Shown piece after piece: positions 47,782-50,023 of a stretch of DNA of 50,023 bases; position 1 is the stretch's first letter; every line of letters begins with the position of its first letter. The translations under genes and the position numbers were made by a program. The notes beneath the pieces are model-generated. The model did no database searches and had not been told where the DNA came from. It saw only the letters and a program-made list of their open reading frames with translations. The stretch is from NCBI GenBank assembly GCA_945957605.1, contig CAMFLR010000029.1, positions 1 to 50,023 of the forward strand, written 5' to 3'. Source of the DNA: an uncultured Isosphaeraceae bacterium (GTDB taxonomy: Bacteria; Planctomycetota; Planctomycetia; Isosphaerales; Isosphaeraceae).

Positions 47782-49845
47782 TCAATGAACCGTTGCATTC
47801 GCGCGTTGCGCGAACTCGGGGGAACCGAAGAGACCAATCGCAAGCGCGATCGGCGACAGACCGTTCTTGATCGCATCGTAAGACGCGGTGTCGTTGTCGA
47901 TCCTCGCCAGGATCTCGCCGTATGCCCCAAAAACAATTCGCTGGTTCGACTCGTCGCAGGTCAAGAGATACGCGATAAGGTTCGAGCGAGTCGTGCCCCC
48001 TTGAATTGCGGCGACTCCGTTCGAAATCTCTGCCGGGGTCGCCAGCCGACCGAGGATATCGCCGTAGATCGCCTGCACGAATGACGAGTCGCTCGAAAAC
48101 AGAGCGTTGTACTCGGCCGAGTTCATCAACGAGTCGACAAGACCCAGAATCGGCCCACCGTGCTGCAAGTAGTCCAACGACGCCGCTCCTCCAGCCGAGT
48201 CCGGAGCGCGACGGAGAATCGTTTGGTACACGTTATTGACGACGAGCAAGTAATACTCTGTCGACGACAACAGCGAGCCAGCCAGCGACTGAACCGTCCC
48301 CCCCTGCTTCAAGAAAGTTACCGCGCTCGCGCCGCCATCGGCGTCGGGTGCTCTTCCCAGAATCAACTGATAGAGCCCATTCACCTCGGCCACTTGCAGG
48401 TCGGTATTGGTGGTACCAAACGGCGTGGCGTTGTACGTGAGAGGCAGCAAAATGCTTGCGGGAAGCACTCCGAAATTGCTGGCAAACGTGAGTTGACCAG
48501 CAGTCGCGGTGATCGACTGGCTGCCAGACACAGGCGCGGTGGTTACGTTGTTGTTATACGGCACCACGCGAATGGTGTACGTCTGCGGCGCCAGGCCGTC
48601 GAACTCGTAGTAACCCGAAGCATCCGGAAATGTCACCGGTTCGTTGGGATCGATCTTGCCGTCGTTGTTCAGGTCAAGGAAGACGGCCTGGGTCGAAAGC
48701 GAAACGAGATAAGACGGGTTAAGAACGCCCGTCGCCGTGAGGAAAACGGATCCACCGATCGATGCCTTGTCGGCAGGCAGGATCTTCGACTCCGCGATAA
48801 AACCCGTAGGCCCGCCGTACCAAAGCGCGTGGTTGCTGGCGGTAATGAGGCTCGAGGTGGAGAGAGACCCTACCGCTGGCGGATATGGGAACGTCGACTG
48901 CGTTGATGTCGTGAGATTGAACTGGCTCAAGCCGGTCTGCCCGTTATAGGGAGGCGTTGCCGGCACGGTAAGTCCGACGGTCCAGATCTGGTTATCCGGC
49001 CCGGTCGTGATTGGTCCGGCCGAGCCACCTGCGTACTCGGTGATCGTGCCCGTCGCAGGAGCGATCTTGGCGATCTGGTTGTAGTAGAAGACGTTGCTTC
49101 CAAGCACTTCGTACGCGACCTTTTCGTTGAACCAGAGATTTCCATCGGGTCCAGTCGTGATGTAGGTCGGAACGGTCTGCGGCGTCGGTGATGTATAGGC
49201 CGTGATGACATGCGTCACCGGGTCGATCACGTCGACATTTCCGGTCGTCGGAAACATCCCGGCCGCGGTTGTGAACCAGATCCGGCCATCGGGCCCATTG
49301 GTGATCGACTGAGAGATGTACGCGGAATTCGAGAGCGGAAACTGAGTCAACTGATGCGTGGTGATGTTGAATTCATCGATCTGCGAGTCGTGATTGGCAA
49401 TCCAGAGATTGCCATTGTTATCGCTCGCCATCGAAGCGTAAGGACTGACAAGAATCCCAAGAGGATACGACTGAATGGCATGAGTGACAGGATTTAGCCT
49501 GTTTATATTTCCTGTGGCCCCTCCGATCGTGGAGTCCAGGAACCAAAGATTGCCGTCCGCACCCGCAGTGATCGAGACGGGAAGCGAATTTCGCGCAATC
49601 GACGCGAACGCACCGGTTGTCGGGTTGATGACACCAATCGCATTCGAGGCCGGTCCGCCGCCGGCTTGCGGATCCGTCGAATACGTGAGCCAAACGTTGC
49701 CATCGCTGCCATTTGTGAGCGAGGTTACCTGCGCCTTGGGCAAATCGAGTGGAAAGAACTGATAACCCACCGCCAGCAATTCGCGTGATTCAAGCAAATC
49801 GAGCCCCAGTTGAAGCCGATTCCGCCGACCTTTTAGCCGCAACAT
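47782..49845 (-). CDS. Surface protein with Vgb-like beta-propeller, SdrD/Cna-B-like and DUF4214 domains
   Basis: The protein has 687 residues from the ATG at 49845 (MLRLKGRRNRLQ), which GGGGA precedes; a TTG six codons upstream is less likely. The N-terminus has basic residues and LQLGLDLLESRELLA (about 11-25), the planctomycete N-terminal motif, matching the chitinase-like protein at 24203. Residues about 30-360 form a beta-propeller of the virginiamycin B lyase type, with repeats like ITAGADGNLWFLDS, ITNGPDGRIWFTT and ITTGPDGNLWFNE. Next comes a Cna-B/SdrD-like domain (VFLDLNNDGKIDPNEP, YEFDGLAPQTYTIRVVP, about 390-450). Residues about 485-680 are DUF4214 repeats (VNGLYQLILGRAPDADGG, VYQTILRRAPDSAGG, IYGDILGRLATPAE). 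It is a secreted or surface protein of unknown job. Confidence 0.85.
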   Translation of the reverse strand: MLRLKGRRNRLQLGLDLLESRELLAVGYQFFPLDLPKAQVTSLTNGSDGNVWLTYSTDPQAGGGPASNAIGVINPTTGAFASIARNSLPVSITAGADGNLWFLDSTIGGATGNINRLNPVTHAIQSYPLGILVSPYASMASDNNGNLWIANHDSQIDEFNITTHQLTQFPLSNSAYISQSITNGPDGRIWFTTAAGMFPTTGNVDVIDPVTHVITAYTSPTPQTVPTYITTGPDGNLWFNEKVAYEVLGSNVFYYNQIAKIAPATGTITEYAGGSAGPITTGPDNQIWTVGLTVPATPPYNGQTGLSQFNLTTSTQSTFPYPPAVGSLSTSSLITASNHALWYGGPTGFIAESKILPADKASIGGSVFLTATGVLNPSYLVSLSTQAVFLDLNNDGKIDPNEPVTFPDASGYYEFDGLAPQTYTIRVVPYNNNVTTAPVSGSQSITATAGQLTFASNFGVLPASILLPLTYNATPFGTTNTDLQVAEVNGLYQLILGRAPDADGGASAVTFLKQGGTVQSLAGSLLSSTEYYLLVVNNVYQTILRRAPDSAGGAASLDYLQHGGPILGLVDSLMNSAEYNALFSSDSSFVQAIYGDILGRLATPAEISNGVAAIQGGTTRSNLIAYLLTCDESNQRIVFGAYGEILARIDNDTASYDAIKNGLSPIALAIGLFGSPEFAQRANATVH

Positions 49846-50023
49846 GGCAAAGTTCCCCGTCAACCCATCAATAGTCGCAATTAACCCAATTTAACGCGCT
49901 CCAAGGCGAGATGCAAATGCCATGATCCATGCAATCTATTTCAATTCGTTGCAGCGCGTTTTTCAAACTTAGAGCGATTCCCTAATGACCATGGCGATAT
50001 CCGCATGAACGGAACCACCCCTT

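Noticed and set aside
1..50023. tRNA, rRNA and CRISPR features
   Set aside because: I looked by eye for T-loop-like GGTTCGAATCC strings and for regularly spaced direct repeats. The few GGTTCGA matches lie in coding DNA and lack acceptor and anticodon stems; the repeats seen are dispersed palindromes with no spacer array.

Overview
The window looks like chromosomal DNA of a planctomycete, probably from the Isosphaerales/Gemmatales side (the order is a guess). The signs are: three DUF1559 proteins with prepilin-type N-termini and H-X9-DG C-termini, followed by a small CGGDP-type lipoprotein; two surface proteins that begin with a basic stretch and an LExxxxRxLL motif; an ECF sigma factor directly upstream of a giant Ser/Thr kinase fused to WD40 repeats; a BlaR1-like M56 protein; high GC; and many stand-alone small genes. 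I saw no rRNA, tRNA, CRISPR array, prophage or recognisable transposase.

Layout. 0.5-3.3 kb: a membrane-anchored universal stress protein (USP), then an APC permease with a homologous USP tail. 3.7-5.6 kb (minus): a membrane or secreted protein, a small unknown protein and a ThuA-like protein. 5.8-8.7 kb: an MBOAT O-acyltransferase and an SGNH/AlgX-like partner, a likely polysaccharide O-acylation pair, split by palindromic repeats. 8.8-12.4 kb: a HEAT-repeat protein, a sulfotransferase (minus) and a PEP-CTERM-like protein. 12.4-14.8 kb (minus): an APH-type phosphotransferase followed 26 bp later by an enolase homologue with two altered active-site positions. 14.86-16.8 kb: promoter, Leu-rich leader peptide, antiterminator/terminator and leuA, which together read as a leucine attenuator. 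17-21.8 kb: three DUF1559 genes and a lipoprotein. 21.9-24.2 kb (minus): a multidomain GH18 chitinase-like protein.

24.9-31.7 kb: an M56/BlaR1-like protein with a long coiled-coil tail; overlapping GNAT-like and polysaccharide deacetylase genes; a secreted alpha/beta hydrolase and a YiiX-like papain-fold protein (both minus). 32.2-37.2 kb: a 1246-residue secreted protein with a possible TIM-barrel core, then a xylose-isomerase-like TIM-barrel protein coupled to a small membrane protein. 37.3-42.9 kb: twelve small plus-strand genes (a macro-domain protein, an HAD-like protein, a TPR-like protein and nine unrecognised ones), which resemble an orphan immunity or accessory gene array. 43.1-49.8 kb: ECF sigma factor, kinase-WD40 protein and, convergently, a beta-propeller/DUF4214 surface protein.

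A theme runs through the intergenic DNA. Several gaps hold non-coding elements built from nested hairpins with GGGTGGC...GCCACCC-like ends. There are three copies of one type, two of another and one of a third, plus fragments. The strongest candidates for something not yet described are the leuA attenuator, the phosphotransferase/divergent-enolase pair, the nested-hairpin elements and the small-gene array.
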